From a bacterium YEK0313 (GTDB lineage Bacteria; Pseudomonadota; Alphaproteobacteria; Rhizobiales; Phreatobacteraceae), in assembly GCA_000751295.2 (NCBI GenBank), contig CCMO02000001.1:2715501-2779500 (forward strand): 64,000 nt of DNA, given 5' to 3'. The notes under the pieces were generated by a model that saw nothing but the letters and a program-made list of their open reading frames with translations, was not told where the DNA came from and did no database searches. Of this stretch, positions 17,228-26,443 are shown piece by piece. Every line of letters starts with the position of its first letter. The first letter of the stretch is position 1. Both the position numbers and the translations under genes were made by a program.

Positions 17228-19243
17228 ATGTGCGGCGTGGCAGGCATCGTGTCCCTCGGCGCCGCGATTCCACCGCCTTCGCGCGCGGCGCTGGCGCGCA
17301 TGGCGGGGGCGCTCGTCCATCGCGGCCCGGACGAGCAGGGCCTCTATCGCGATGCACGGGCGGGCCTCGCCCATGCCCGCCTGTCGATCATCGACAGAGA
17401 CGGCGGCCGGCAGCCTCTGGCCGATATCGACGGCACGGCGTGGGTCGTCTTCAACGGCGAGATCTTCAACTATGTCGAACTGCGCGCCGAACTGATGGCG
17501 CTCGGCCATGGCTTCCGCACGCGCAGCGACACCGAAGTGGTCGTGCAGGCCTGGCGTGCCTGGGGCGAGGCCGCCTTCGAGCGACTGAAGGGCCAGTGGG
17601 CGCTGGCGCTGTGGGTGCCTGCCGAACGACGCCTGGTCCTCTCCCGTGACAGGACCGGCATCTGCCCGCTCTACCTTTGCGAGCACGGCGGCCGCCTTCT
17701 GTTCGCGAGCGAGGTGAAGGCGATCTTCGCGGCCGATCCGGCGATCCCGCGCGCGCTCGATGCTGCCGGCCTCGACCAGGCGTTCACGCTGTGGACGACC
17801 GTCGCCCCGCAGGGCGTGTTCGCCGGCATCCGCGAACTCGCCCCCGGCCACACGCGCGTCTATCGCGACGGCGTCATGCGCGAGCATTGCTTCTGGCAGC
17901 CGCAGTTTCCCCTCGGCGATGATGGTTTCAAGGGCTCTCTGGACGAAGCCGTGGAGATGGTGCGCGCGGCACTCGACGAGGCCGTCTCGCTTCGGATGGT
18001 TCGTTCCGACGTGCCGGTCGGAAGCTATCTGTCGGGCGGCCTCGACAGTTCGCTGGTCGCGGCGATGGGGCGGCGCTTCGCCGGCGACCGCTTCCAGACC
18101 TTCTCGCTGCGCTTCGCCGATGCCGAGTACGACGAGACCGAGTACCAGCGCCTGATGGTCCGCCGGACGGGTAGCGAGCATCATGAGCTTGTCGTCGGGC
18201 GCGGCGACATCGCCGAGGTCTTTCCCGACGTGGTCAGCCATGGCGAGCGGCCGATCCTGCGCACCTCGCCCGCGCCGCTGTTCCTGTTGTCGCGGATGGT
18301 GCGCCAGGCCGGGATCAAGGTGGTGCTCACCGGCGAGGGGGCCGACGAGGTGTTCGCCGGCTATGACCTGTTCCGCGAGGCGAAGGTCCGGCGCTTCTGG
18401 GCGCGGCAGCCCGATTCCGCCTGGCGGTGGCGGCTGATCGAGCGGCTCTATCCCTATCTCTCCCGGTCGCCCGTCCAGCACCGGGCGATGGCGCGGCAAT
18501 TCTTCGGGCATGGGCTTGCCGGCAGCGCCATGCCGGGCTTCGGCCTGGAGCCGCGCTGGCGGACGACGGCCGCGCTCAAGCGGCTGTTTTCTGGCGAAAT
18601 GCGCGCGGCGGTCGCTGGCGCGGACGCTGCATCGGAGCTCGTCCGCAGCCTGCCTCCGGCGTTCGCGCAGTGGGGCCCGCTGGCGCAGGACCAGTATCTG
18701 GAGATGCGGACCCTGCTCTCCGGCTACCTGCTGTCGGCCCAGGGCGACCGCATGCTGATGGCTCATTCGATCGAAGGCCGCTTTCCCTTCCTGGACGAAG
18801 ACGTCATGGCGGTGGCCAATGCGCTGCCGGCCGGCCACAAGCTGCGCGTGCTCGACGAGAAGCACGTCCTGAAGCGCGTCGCCGAGCCATTGGTTCCGCC
18901 GGAGATCGTGGCGCGGAAGAAGCAGCCTTATCGCGCGCCCAACGCCCTCTGCTTCTTTGGCGCAGATGCGCCGGACTATGTCGCCGACCTCCTGTCGGAA
19001 ACCAGCTTGCGCGACGCGAATCTCTTCGATCCGGCGGCCGTCGCGCGGCTCGCCGCGAAATGCCGGATCCATGCGGACAAGCGCGACGGCGACCTGTCCA
19101 ACTCCGACAACATGGCGCTGGTCGGCGTCCTGTCCACCCAGCTCCTGCACCATCGGTTCGTCGCAACCCGGCCGGAGGCAGAGCCGCTTCGGGCTCTGGC
19201 GACCGACATCGACCGTCTGCAGCATGCGGAGGTGCTTGCGTGA
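17228..19243 (+). CDS. Asparagine-synthase-like glutamine amidotransferase (AsnB family)
   Basis: Protein of 671 aa starting MCGVAGIVS, with Cys2 the glutaminase nucleophile after Met removal. Ntn glutaminase domain: residues 1 to about 200 (HRGPDEQGLY, HARLSIID, FNGEIFNY, RSDTEVVVQAW, SRDRTGICPLY). Synthetase domain: PP-loop GSYLSGGLDSSLVAAM (about residue 262 on), VLTGEGADEVFAGYDLF and a SIEGRFPFLDEDVM core. Such enzymes amidate a carboxylate through acyl-AMP using glutamine. AsnB paralogues often act in natural-product or glycan pathways. It starts 4 bases after the NadE-like stop and its stop overlaps the ligase start (TGATG), so it belongs to the cluster. The acceptor is unknown. Confidence 0.9.
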   Translation: MCGVAGIVSLGAAIPPPSRAALARMAGALVHRGPDEQGLYRDARAGLAHARLSIIDRDGGRQPLADIDGTAWVVFNGEIFNYVELRAELMALGHGFRTRSDTEVVVQAWRAWGEAAFERLKGQWALALWVPAERRLVLSRDRTGICPLYLCEHGGRLLFASEVKAIFAADPAIPRALDAAGLDQAFTLWTTVAPQGVFAGIRELAPGHTRVYRDGVMREHCFWQPQFPLGDDGFKGSLDEAVEMVRAALDEAVSLRMVRSDVPVGSYLSGGLDSSLVAAMGRRFAGDRFQTFSLRFADAEYDETEYQRLMVRRTGSEHHELVVGRGDIAEVFPDVVSHGERPILRTSPAPLFLLSRMVRQAGIKVVLTGEGADEVFAGYDLFREAKVRRFWARQPDSAWRWRLIERLYPYLSRSPVQHRAMARQFFGHGLAGSAMPGFGLEPRWRTTAALKRLFSGEMRAAVAGADAASELVRSLPPAFAQWGPLAQDQYLEMRTLLSGYLLSAQGDRMLMAHSIEGRFPFLDEDVMAVANALPAGHKLRVLDEKHVLKRVAEPLVPPEIVARKKQPYRAPNALCFFGADAPDYVADLLSETSLRDANLFDPAAVARLAAKCRIHADKRDGDLSNSDNMALVGVLSTQLLHHRFVATRPEAEPLRALATDIDRLQHAEVLA

Positions 19244-20793
19244 TGGACGATGCCGTACCGCTGCTGAACGACCATCTCATCCGATCGGCCTGCCGCAGCC
19301 CCGAGAAGGTCGCGCTCGTCTGCGGCAAGCGTCGCGTCACCTATGACGAGATCGACGCCGGCTCCGACGCGCTCGCCGCTCATCTGGCAGCGGCGGGCGT
19401 CGCCCGCGGCGACCGCGTCATGATCTTCGCCGACAATACCGTCGAGACGGTCGTCAGCTTCTGGGCGGCGCTGAAGGCCAATGCGGTGGCTTGCCTGATC
19501 AACCCGCTGACGAAGGCCGACAAGCTCGACTATCTCCTGCAGGATTGCCGGCCGGCGGCGTTCATCACCGACGCGCACCTGGCCGCCGCCTTCGGCGCGC
19601 CCCTGCGCCGCGCGGCCTTCCTGAGGCGCGTGGTGGTCAGCGGCGAGGTCAAGGATGCCGAGCTTGCCGGCCTGCCCCGCGCGGTGACATGGGAGGCGGC
19701 GTCGACGGCCCATGGCGCGCCGCCGGTGCGGCGCTGCATCGACATCGATCTGGCGGCGATCGTCTACACGTCGGGATCGACCGGCGATCCGAAGGGCGTG
19801 ATGCTGACCCATCGCAACATGCTGACGGCCTGCGCCTCGATCGCCTCCTATCTCGAACTGCGCGAAGACGAGGTGATCCTCAACGTCCTGCCGCTAGCCT
19901 TCGACTACGGCCTCTATCAGATGATCCTGGCGTTCAGCGTCGGCGCGCGGCTGGTGCTGGAGCGCTCCTTCGCCTTTCCCGCGCAGATCGTCCGGCTTCT
20001 GGCCGAGGAGCGGGTCACCGGCCTGCCGGGCGTGCCGACCGTCTTCTCGACACTGCTCGGCCTGAAGTCTCTCAAGGAAGGCGACCTGCCGAGCATCCGC
20101 TACGTCACCAATACCGGCGCCGCCCTGGCGGTGAAGCACATCCAGATGCTGCGGGTCCTGCTGCCCACTGCCCGCATCTACTCGATGTACGGGCTCACCG
20201 AATGCAAGCGCTGCACCTACCTGCCGCCGGAGGACATCGACCGCAAGCCGGACAGCGTCGGCATCGCCATCCCGAACACCGAGATGTGGATCGTCGACGA
20301 GAACGGCGAGCGGGTCGGTCCCGGCGTCGTCGGGCAGCTCGTCATTCGCGGCGCGACCGTGATGAAGGGCTACTGGGGCAAGCCCGAGGAGACCGCGCGG
20401 AAGCTGAAGCCCGGACCGCTGCCCGGCGAGCAGGTTCTCCATACCGGCGACTACTGCCGCATGGACGAGGAGGGCTATCTCTATTTCGTCGGCCGCAGCG
20501 ACGAGATCATCAAGTCGCGCGGCGAGAAGGTGGCGCCGAAGGAGGTCGAGAACGTCCTGATGGGCATTGCCGGCGTCAAGGAGGCGGCCGTCATCGGAGT
20601 TCCCGACGAACTCCTGGGGGAGGCGATCAAGGCCTTCGTGGTGATGGAGCCGGGCACGGCGATCGGCGAGGCGCAGATCCGCAACGAGTGCCGGCGCCGG
20701 CTCGAGGCCTTCATGGTGCCGAAGCACATCGACATCGTCCAGAGCCTGCCGCGAACGGACACGGCGAAGGTCGACAAGCGGGCGCTGTCATGA
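19243..20793 (+). CDS. AMP-dependent acyl-CoA/acyl-ACP ligase
   Basis: Adenylate-forming enzyme of 516 aa with core motifs in order: A3 YTSGSTGDPKGVMLTHRN (about residue 171 on), A4/A5 PLAFDYGLYQM and YSMYGLTECKRC, A7 HTGDYCR, A8 YFVGRSDEIIKSRGEKVAP and A10 Lys in TDTAKVDKRAL. It activates a carboxylic acid as acyl-AMP and loads it on CoA or, given the next gene, on the free-standing carrier protein. The architecture resembles the acyl ligases that accompany exosortase or lipopeptide clusters. The ATG at 19243 overlaps the preceding TGA by one base. The acid specificity cannot be told. Confidence 0.9.
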   Translation: MDDAVPLLNDHLIRSACRSPEKVALVCGKRRVTYDEIDAGSDALAAHLAAAGVARGDRVMIFADNTVETVVSFWAALKANAVACLINPLTKADKLDYLLQDCRPAAFITDAHLAAAFGAPLRRAAFLRRVVVSGEVKDAELAGLPRAVTWEAASTAHGAPPVRRCIDIDLAAIVYTSGSTGDPKGVMLTHRNMLTACASIASYLELREDEVILNVLPLAFDYGLYQMILAFSVGARLVLERSFAFPAQIVRLLAEERVTGLPGVPTVFSTLLGLKSLKEGDLPSIRYVTNTGAALAVKHIQMLRVLLPTARIYSMYGLTECKRCTYLPPEDIDRKPDSVGIAIPNTEMWIVDENGERVGPGVVGQLVIRGATVMKGYWGKPEETARKLKPGPLPGEQVLHTGDYCRMDEEGYLYFVGRSDEIIKSRGEKVAPKEVENVLMGIAGVKEAAVIGVPDELLGEAIKAFVVMEPGTAIGEAQIRNECRRRLEAFMVPKHIDIVQSLPRTDTAKVDKRALS

Positions 20794-20843
20794 GCCCGGC
20801 CGTTTCACACCGAAGATCGTCCAGTCATGTGGAGGAGGAGCCC

Positions 20844-21146
20844 ATGATGCGAGAAACGAGTGCGCTCAGCGCCTGCAAGGACAGCGTTCGCGCGTTCCTG
20901 GCGGCGAACTTCTATGTCGGCGATGTGGCCGGGCTGAATGACGACAGCTCGCTGATCGACCAGGGCATCATCGATTCCACCGGCGTACTCGAAGTCGTCG
21001 GCTTCATCGAGCAGACCTTCGGCATCGCGGTCGACGACTGCGAGCTGCTGCCGGAAAACCTCGACACGATCGAGGGCATCGCGGCCTATGTCATCCGCAA
21101 GCAGCACGAGCCGGCGCCGACCGACGCGCTGGTCCGCGTGACATAG
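20844..21146 (+). CDS. Free-standing acyl carrier protein
   Basis: Protein of 100 aa with the carrier fold: DDSSLIDQGIIDSTGVLEVV holds the phosphopantetheine serine (Ser45 in DST) and FIEQTFGIAVDDCELLPENL the following helix. It has a DST rather than DSL attachment motif, common in carrier proteins dedicated to specialised ligases. ATG 20844 is chosen for its strong GGAGGAGGAG ribosome site (20831-20840). An in-frame ATG at 20790 overlapping the ligase stop (ATGA) would add 18 residues. It probably receives the acyl group activated by the upstream ligase. Confidence 0.9.
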   Translation: MMRETSALSACKDSVRAFLAANFYVGDVAGLNDDSSLIDQGIIDSTGVLEVVGFIEQTFGIAVDDCELLPENLDTIEGIAAYVIRKQHEPAPTDALVRVT

Positions 21147-21387
21147 CCGCCGCGCTCGGCGGAGCACGACAGCACAGGCACCCGGCGGCCGTCGCGGGCA
21201 CGCTGTTGCCCTCGGGCGGCCGATGTCCCGTCTTTCCGACCCGGCCATCGTACCGTCAGCCGTGCTGAGGCTGGCATGCGAGGGCGCGATCGCCTGTCCG
21301 CCACCGGCCCCGACAGGCGGCGAGCGGCAGATGAAAGCCCGGGGCCTGTTCTCCCCATTCTTCGGACCCATCCCAGGGAGTGTCGCA

Positions 21388-22125
21388 ATGTCCTCATATC
21401 GCGACAGCCATTCGGCACCCGGCTATGCGCGGCTATACGATCGCACCTTTGCGGAGGGATATTACGCTCGGCTTTGGAACGATGTTGAGCGGCCGTTGGT
21501 GCAGTCGATCCTGGCCGGCCTCGCCGCCGGCGGCGCGCGTCGATCACTGGATTTTGCCTGTGGTACCGGCAGGATCCTCGCTCTTCACGACGCGATCTTC
21601 GAAGATGTCGTCGGCAACGACATTTCAGACGAAATGGCGGCTCGCGCCCGCGAGCGATGTCCCAGAGCCCGCATTGTCGTCGGAGATGTTACCGCGCGGG
21701 GGGCGGGCCGGGTCCCGCGCGACCGGCAGGTCTGCACCGCCTTTCGCTTCTTTCTGAATGCCGAGCCCGAGCTGCGGCATGCGGCGATGGCGGCGCTTCG
21801 CGACTGTCTCGTCAAGGACGGTCATCTCGTCGCGAACTTCCATGCCAATTCGATCAGTCCGATGGGGCGCCTCTATCGGGTCCGGAATGCGCTGGCGCGG
21901 CGGACCATCAACAATGTCATGAGCGAAAGGGAAGCCGTGGCGCTCTTCAAGAGCCATGGCTTCGCGGTCGAAGCCGTACACCGATATGGGCTATGGCCCC
22001 GCATCGGCTGGCACTTCGACGCGCTCAATCGCAAGCTGCTGTCGCGGGCGGAAACGATGGGCCGGCGGCTTCCGTTTCTCCAGCGCTATGCGCAGACATT
22101 CATTCTCGTGGGGCGACGCCAGTAG
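21388..22125 (+). CDS. Class I SAM-dependent methyltransferase
   Basis: Protein of 245 aa with SAM motif I SLDFACGTGRILALHD (about residues 54-69), motif II NDISDEMAARARERCPRARI and a C-terminal LVANFHANSISP strand region typical of small-molecule methyltransferases. ATG 21388 has AGGGAG 7 bases upstream. It stands 241 bases after the carrier-protein gene and is the last plus-strand gene before a convergent operon, so it may be the cluster's tailoring enzyme or an independent gene. The substrate is unknown. A run of less GC-rich codons around 21390-21620 sets it slightly apart from its neighbours. Confidence 0.8.
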   Translation: MSSYRDSHSAPGYARLYDRTFAEGYYARLWNDVERPLVQSILAGLAAGGARRSLDFACGTGRILALHDAIFEDVVGNDISDEMAARARERCPRARIVVGDVTARGAGRVPRDRQVCTAFRFFLNAEPELRHAAMAALRDCLVKDGHLVANFHANSISPMGRLYRVRNALARRTINNVMSEREAVALFKSHGFAVEAVHRYGLWPRIGWHFDALNRKLLSRAETMGRRLPFLQRYAQTFILVGRRQ

Positions 22126-22219
22126 CGGCGAAGCCTCGGGAGGTTGTGGCGTGCGTCGGAAAGGAAACTGGCAAACGTCAATGCCCGCGTGATCTCGTTT
22201 GAACGCATCGAGCCGCGCG

Positions 22220-23236
22220 TCAGCCGCCGGGCCGGACCTGCAGGACGATCTTGCCGAGATGCCGGCTGGTCTCCATCAGGCGATGAGCCTCGGCGACATC
22301 GGCGAGCGGGAAGACCTTGTGAATGACCGGCGCGAGCCGGCGCGCCGCGAGCAGGGGCCAGACCTTGTCGGCCAATGCGGCGGCAATCGCCGCCTTGACC
22401 GCGACCGGCCGCGGCCGCAGCGTCGAGCCTGTCACCGACAGGCGGTTGCGCATGATGCGGCCGAGGTCGACCTGCGCCTCGGCCCCCTGCATGGTGGCGA
22501 TCTGGACCAGCCGGCCGTCGGGCGCGAGGCAGGCGAGGTTGCGGTTGGCATAGGCCCCGCCGACCATGTCGAGAACCATGTCGACGCCGCGCCCCTCCGT
22601 CAGCGTGCTCACCGCCGCGACGAAATCCTCCGACCGGTAGTCGATTGCGGCATCGGCCCCGAGCGCGACGCAGAAGGCACATTTCTCCTGTCCGCCGGCG
22701 GTCGCCAGCACGCGGGCGCCGAAAGCCTTGGCGAGCTGGATGGCCGTCGTCCCGATGCCGCTCGAGCCGCCATGCACCAGGATGCTCTCGCCCGCGGTCA
22801 GGCCGCCGCGCTCGAACACGTTGACCCATACCGTGAAGAAGGTCTCGGGCAGCGCCGCCGCCTCGACGAAGGAGAGGTCGCCGGGGATCGGCAGGCATTG
22901 CGGCGCCGGCGCGGTGCAATAGTCCGCATAGCCGCCGCCGGCGACCAGGGCGCACGCGCGGTCGCCGATCCGCCAGCCGGTGACGCCTTCGCCGAGTGCG
23001 ACGACCTCGCCGGCGATCTCCAGACCGATGATCGGCGAGGCGCCGGGGGGAGGTGGGTAGGCTCCCTCGCGCTGGCGGATGTCGGGCCGGTTGACGCCGG
23101 CCGCGATGACCCGGATCAGCACCTCGCCGGGGGCGGGTTCGGGGCGCGGGCCCTCCTCGAGCCGCAGCACATCGGGGCCGCCGGGAGCGGTCACCGCGAC
23201 ATGGCGCATCGTGTCGGGCAGCGTTGCGGTGGTCAT
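22220..23236 (-). CDS. NAD(P)H quinone oxidoreductase, PIG3/zeta-crystallin family MDR
   Basis: Zinc-free medium-chain dehydrogenase of 338 aa: GroES-like domain with AGVNRPDIRQREGAYPPPPG and GLEIAGEVVALGEGV, then a nucleotide-binding domain with ILVHGGSSGIGTTAIQLAKA (about residues 145-164). The catalytic and structural zinc cysteines of alcohol dehydrogenases are missing. Such enzymes reduce quinones or alpha,beta-unsaturated carbonyls with NADPH. GGAGGAG lies about 9 bases before ATG 23236. It is the distal gene of the nine-gene operon that starts at 31553, 34 bases after the SDR gene, and probably handles an intermediate of the same catabolic route. Confidence 0.88.
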   Translation of the reverse strand: MTTATLPDTMRHVAVTAPGGPDVLRLEEGPRPEPAPGEVLIRVIAAGVNRPDIRQREGAYPPPPGASPIIGLEIAGEVVALGEGVTGWRIGDRACALVAGGGYADYCTAPAPQCLPIPGDLSFVEAAALPETFFTVWVNVFERGGLTAGESILVHGGSSGIGTTAIQLAKAFGARVLATAGGQEKCAFCVALGADAAIDYRSEDFVAAVSTLTEGRGVDMVLDMVGGAYANRNLACLAPDGRLVQIATMQGAEAQVDLGRIMRNRLSVTGSTLRPRPVAVKAAIAAALADKVWPLLAARRLAPVIHKVFPLADVAEAHRLMETSRHLGKIVLQVRPGG

Positions 23237-23270
23237 GGCAGAAACTCCTCCAGGGAAGGCGCGGAGCGCC

Positions 23271-24032
23271 TCATCCCATGAAATGGCCGCCGTTGACGTC
23301 GAGCGTCGCGCCGGTGATGAAGCCCGCCTCGTCCGAAGCGAGGAAGGAGACCGCGCTCGCGATGTCGCCGGGATGGCCGATGCGGGCGACCGGGATCTGG
23401 CTTACATAGGCGCGGTTGACGTCGGCGCCGGCCGTTGCCGCCATAGGCGTCTCGATGCGGCCGGGCGCGATGCAGTTGACGGTGATGCCGTCGGCGCCGA
23501 CCTCGGCCGCGAGGGTGCGCGAGAAGCCGATGAGGCCGGCCTTGGAGGCGGCATAGTGCGAGCCGGCGATCTGCGAGCGCGTGCGCCCGGCCTGCGAGGA
23601 CATGTTGACGATGCGGCCCCAGCCGTGCCGGCGCATTGCGGGCAGCGCCGCCCGGCACATAAGGAACGGACCGGTCAGGTTCACCGCCAGCACCGCCTGC
23701 CATTCCTCCAGGCTGGTATCCTGCACCAGGGCCTTCCGGCCGCCATGCTTGGGCGAGATGCCGGCATTGTTGACCAGCACGTCGAGCCGGCCGTGCCGCG
23801 CCAGGACGTCGTCGACGAGGGCCCGCACGGCATCCTCCCGCGCTATGTCGGCGACGCAGGCTTCCACGGCGAGGCCCTTGGCGGCAAGCCCGCGCGCCGC
23901 GCCATGAATCTCGTCGACCAGATCGACGAGCACCACTTTCAGGCCGTCGCCGGCCAGCCTCTCGGCCACGCCGAGGCCGATGCCGCGGGCCGCGCCGGTC
24001 ACCAGCGCGAGGCGTTGTTGGTCCTGGGTCAT
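23271..24032 (-). CDS. Short-chain dehydrogenase/reductase (FabG-like)
   Basis: Classical SDR of 253 aa: cofactor motif VTGAARGIGLGVAERL (residues 10-25), NNAGIS (about 86-91), active-site Ser in NMSSQAG and YAASK (Tyr/Lys pair near residues 159-163), and a C-terminal GATLDVNGGHFMG. The Asp after strand beta-2 (VLVDLVDE) suggests NAD(H) preference. A GGAGG site precedes ATG 24032. In this importer operon it most likely oxidises a secondary hydroxyl of the imported compound or its breakdown product rather than serving fatty acid synthesis. Confidence 0.9.
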   Translation of the reverse strand: MTQDQQRLALVTGAARGIGLGVAERLAGDGLKVVLVDLVDEIHGAARGLAAKGLAVEACVADIAREDAVRALVDDVLARHGRLDVLVNNAGISPKHGGRKALVQDTSLEEWQAVLAVNLTGPFLMCRAALPAMRRHGWGRIVNMSSQAGRTRSQIAGSHYAASKAGLIGFSRTLAAEVGADGITVNCIAPGRIETPMAATAGADVNRAYVSQIPVARIGHPGDIASAVSFLASDEAGFITGATLDVNGGHFMG

Positions 24033-24064
24033 TGATCCTCCGATATGGTCCTTGGGGCCGGTGC

Positions 24065-25105
24065 TCAGGCGCCGGCCGGCATCAGCATCACCTTCGAGGC
24101 GACCTTGCGCCGCGCGAGCTCGAACCCTTCCGCGGCCTGCTCAAGCGGCAGCCGGTGGCTGATCATCGGCCGGAAGTCCTCGCCGCTCTCGGCGAGCACC
24201 TTGAGAACCCGTTTCCAAGTTGCCGGCCGGGCCCCGTGCGTGCCGCGGATCTGCAGCTTGCCGCGCACCAGGCTGGTCAGGTCGATCTCGGCCGGACGGG
24301 CGTGGATGCCGGCGGCCACCAGCACGCCGCCCTTGCGCAGGAGGCCGAGGCCGTCGCCGATGCTGGCGCCGGCGCCGGTCGCCTCGAAGACACGGTCGAC
24401 CTTGCCGCCGACGAGGCGCTCGACCGCCAGGCCGAGATCGTCGTGAGCGACGTCGACGGTGTGGATGAGGCCGAGGCGCCGCACCGTTGCAAGGCGCTCG
24501 CCGTCGTTCCGGCCGACCACGACGACGGGGGAGGCGCCGGCGAGCCGCGCGAACAGGGCGATCGCCTGGCCGATCGTGCCCGGCCCGAGGACGACCACGG
24601 TATCGCCGAGGCGGACATCGCCCACCTCGACCGCCTGCGCGCCGACGCAGAGTGGTTCGGTCAGCGCCGCCAGTTCGGCATCGATCGAGACCGGCACCGG
24701 AAAACAGGCCGCCGCAGGTACGACGACGCGCCGTGCGAAGCCGCCATCCTTCATCAGCCCGATGGTCTTCTTGTTCAGGCAGTTCTCCGGTTCGCCGCCG
24801 CGGCAGGACGCGCAGCGACCGCAACCGCTCGACGGCCAGACGGTCACGCGCTGGCCGAGCGGCAGGCCGCCGGCATCGCTGCCGCGCGCCACGATGCGGC
24901 CGGAGAATTCGTGGCCGAGGGTCAACGGCATCAGCGGCGCCATCCACTCGTAGCCGCCGGTCCATTCATAGGCGTGCACGTCGCTGCCGCAGATGCCGGC
25001 GGCCTCGACCTCGACCACGACGTCGTCGGCGGCGCGGATCTCCGGCTCCGGAACGTCGTCGAGGCTGAAGCCGTGGGCGGGCGTGGTCTTTCGAACCGCA
25101 AGCAT
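24065..25105 (-). CDS. Zinc-dependent medium-chain alcohol dehydrogenase (threonine/sorbitol dehydrogenase group)
   Basis: Protein of 346 aa with catalytic zinc ligands in AAGICGSDVHAYEW and TLGHEFSGRI, the structural-zinc Cys4 loop CGRCASCRGGEPENC (about residues 95-109) and a Rossmann motif VVVLGPGTIGQAIALFARL. The group oxidises polyols, threonine or other secondary alcohols with NAD(P)+. It lies 66 bases after the substrate-binding-protein stop and 32 before the SDR gene, within the importer operon. Exact substrate unknown; the pairing with an SDR and an SMP-30 lactonase across the locus favours a sugar-acid or polyol-like compound. Confidence 0.9.
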   Translation of the reverse strand: MLAVRKTTPAHGFSLDDVPEPEIRAADDVVVEVEAAGICGSDVHAYEWTGGYEWMAPLMPLTLGHEFSGRIVARGSDAGGLPLGQRVTVWPSSGCGRCASCRGGEPENCLNKKTIGLMKDGGFARRVVVPAAACFPVPVSIDAELAALTEPLCVGAQAVEVGDVRLGDTVVVLGPGTIGQAIALFARLAGASPVVVVGRNDGERLATVRRLGLIHTVDVAHDDLGLAVERLVGGKVDRVFEATGAGASIGDGLGLLRKGGVLVAAGIHARPAEIDLTSLVRGKLQIRGTHGARPATWKRVLKVLAESGEDFRPMISHRLPLEQAAEGFELARRKVASKVMLMPAGA

Positions 25106-25171
25106 GGATTCCTGGTCCTTTGCTGGCGGGAGTGCCCCTGAGGGAACTCCCGCCGCTGGCTGAATGCGATG

Positions 25172-26443
25172 TCAGATGCCCCCGCGCTGGCCCCAGCCGG
25201 GCAGCGGCATGGCCTTGGGACTGGCTATGCCGAACGGCGAGGGGGCCACCGTCCTGATCCGCTTGCCCTGCCACTGGTCGTAAGTCGGGAAGGCGCGCGT
25301 ATTGTTCTGCGTCGCCGGATCGAACTTGACGCCCCAGCCGACGATGGTCGAGCCGATCGGCATGTCGAGCGCCAGCGCCGCCTGACGGATCTTCTCGGCG
25401 TCGAGCGCACCCGCCTTGGGCAGGATCTGTTTCGTCACCGTCCACATCGCGTTGAAACCCATGCCGGTGTGAGCCGAGGGCGTGCGGCCGCCGTATTTTT
25501 TCGGATGCTCCTCGTGGAAGCGCCTGAACAGAGCCGCGGCTTCTGGCTGCAGTCCGTCCGGATTGATGTAGACCGAAGTACCGGCATTGAAGAGGCCGTT
25601 CACGTCGTCGCCGAGCGCGTCGGCAAACTCATTGACGTTATGGGCGCCGCCATTGCCGATCAGCGCCTTGACCTCGAGCTGCGCCTCGCGGGCCTGGCGC
25701 CAGAACAGGATGCCGTCGGGCGTATACTGGCAGACGATCAGCACGTCGGGCTGCAGCGACTTGTAGCGCTGGATCATCGAGGACAGGTCGGTCGTTCGAT
25801 AGCTGTAGCTGGTGGCGTCGACGATCTGGACCTTCTTCTCCGCGAGCCAGCTCTTGGCGCCTTCGCCGACGGCGGTGCCGTAGGACGAATCCTCGTAGAG
25901 AAGCGCGACCTTGGCCTTGGCCGGGTCGAGATTGAGGCCCGGCAGAACCGTGTCGGTCGCGAACCTGGCCGCGCCGCGGCCCAGCTCGCTGGCCGGATAG
26001 ATGAAGCGGAACAGATGCTTGAAGCCGCGCTTGGTGATGTCGTCGGCGACCGCGCCCTGCTCGAAATAGATGACGCGGTTGCGCTCGGCGACCTGGCTCG
26101 CGGCGAACGAGATCGAGCTCGCGTAGGAGCCGAGAATGACCTTGACCCGGTCGTTGGTGATGAGCCGGGTCGCCTGCGAGGTCGCTTCGGTCGAGCCGGG
26201 CACGTCGGCCACAGCGAATTCGACCTTGCCGCCGAACACGCCGCCTTCCTCGTTGATGAAGTCGCGGGCCAGCTCGAAGCCGCGCATCACGTCGTTGCCG
26301 AGCGAGGCGAGCGGCCCGGACAGCGGCAGCAGGACGCCGATCTTGACCGGATCGGCGGCCAAGGCCCGCTGGATCCCGGGGGCCGCGGCGGCAAAGCCGG
26401 CTGCGCCGACCAGCGAGCCGAACGAGCGTCGGGTTATCGTCAT
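25172..26443 (-). CDS. Liv-type ABC transporter substrate-binding protein
   Basis: Protein of 423 aa. The N-terminus MTITRRSFGSLVGAAGFAAA is a twin-arginine-like export signal ending near ALA-ADP. Mature part opens with VKIGVLLPLSGPLASLGNDV, the type I periplasmic-binding (LivJ/AmiC) fold, with FINEEGGVFGGKVEFAVAD and a ligand-pocket GSYASSISFAASQVAERNRV. Start fixed by GAGG upstream and ATGA overlap with the livF stop (26443-26440). It captures the substrate for the LivHMGF permease encoded just upstream. The pocket residues do not let the ligand be named; the surrounding enzymes argue against plain branched-chain amino acids. Confidence 0.92.
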   Translation of the reverse strand: MTITRRSFGSLVGAAGFAAAAPGIQRALAADPVKIGVLLPLSGPLASLGNDVMRGFELARDFINEEGGVFGGKVEFAVADVPGSTEATSQATRLITNDRVKVILGSYASSISFAASQVAERNRVIYFEQGAVADDITKRGFKHLFRFIYPASELGRGAARFATDTVLPGLNLDPAKAKVALLYEDSSYGTAVGEGAKSWLAEKKVQIVDATSYSYRTTDLSSMIQRYKSLQPDVLIVCQYTPDGILFWRQAREAQLEVKALIGNGGAHNVNEFADALGDDVNGLFNAGTSVYINPDGLQPEAAALFRRFHEEHPKKYGGRTPSAHTGMGFNAMWTVTKQILPKAGALDAEKIRQAALALDMPIGSTIVGWGVKFDPATQNNTRAFPTYDQWQGKRIRTVAPSPFGIASPKAMPLPGWGQRGGI

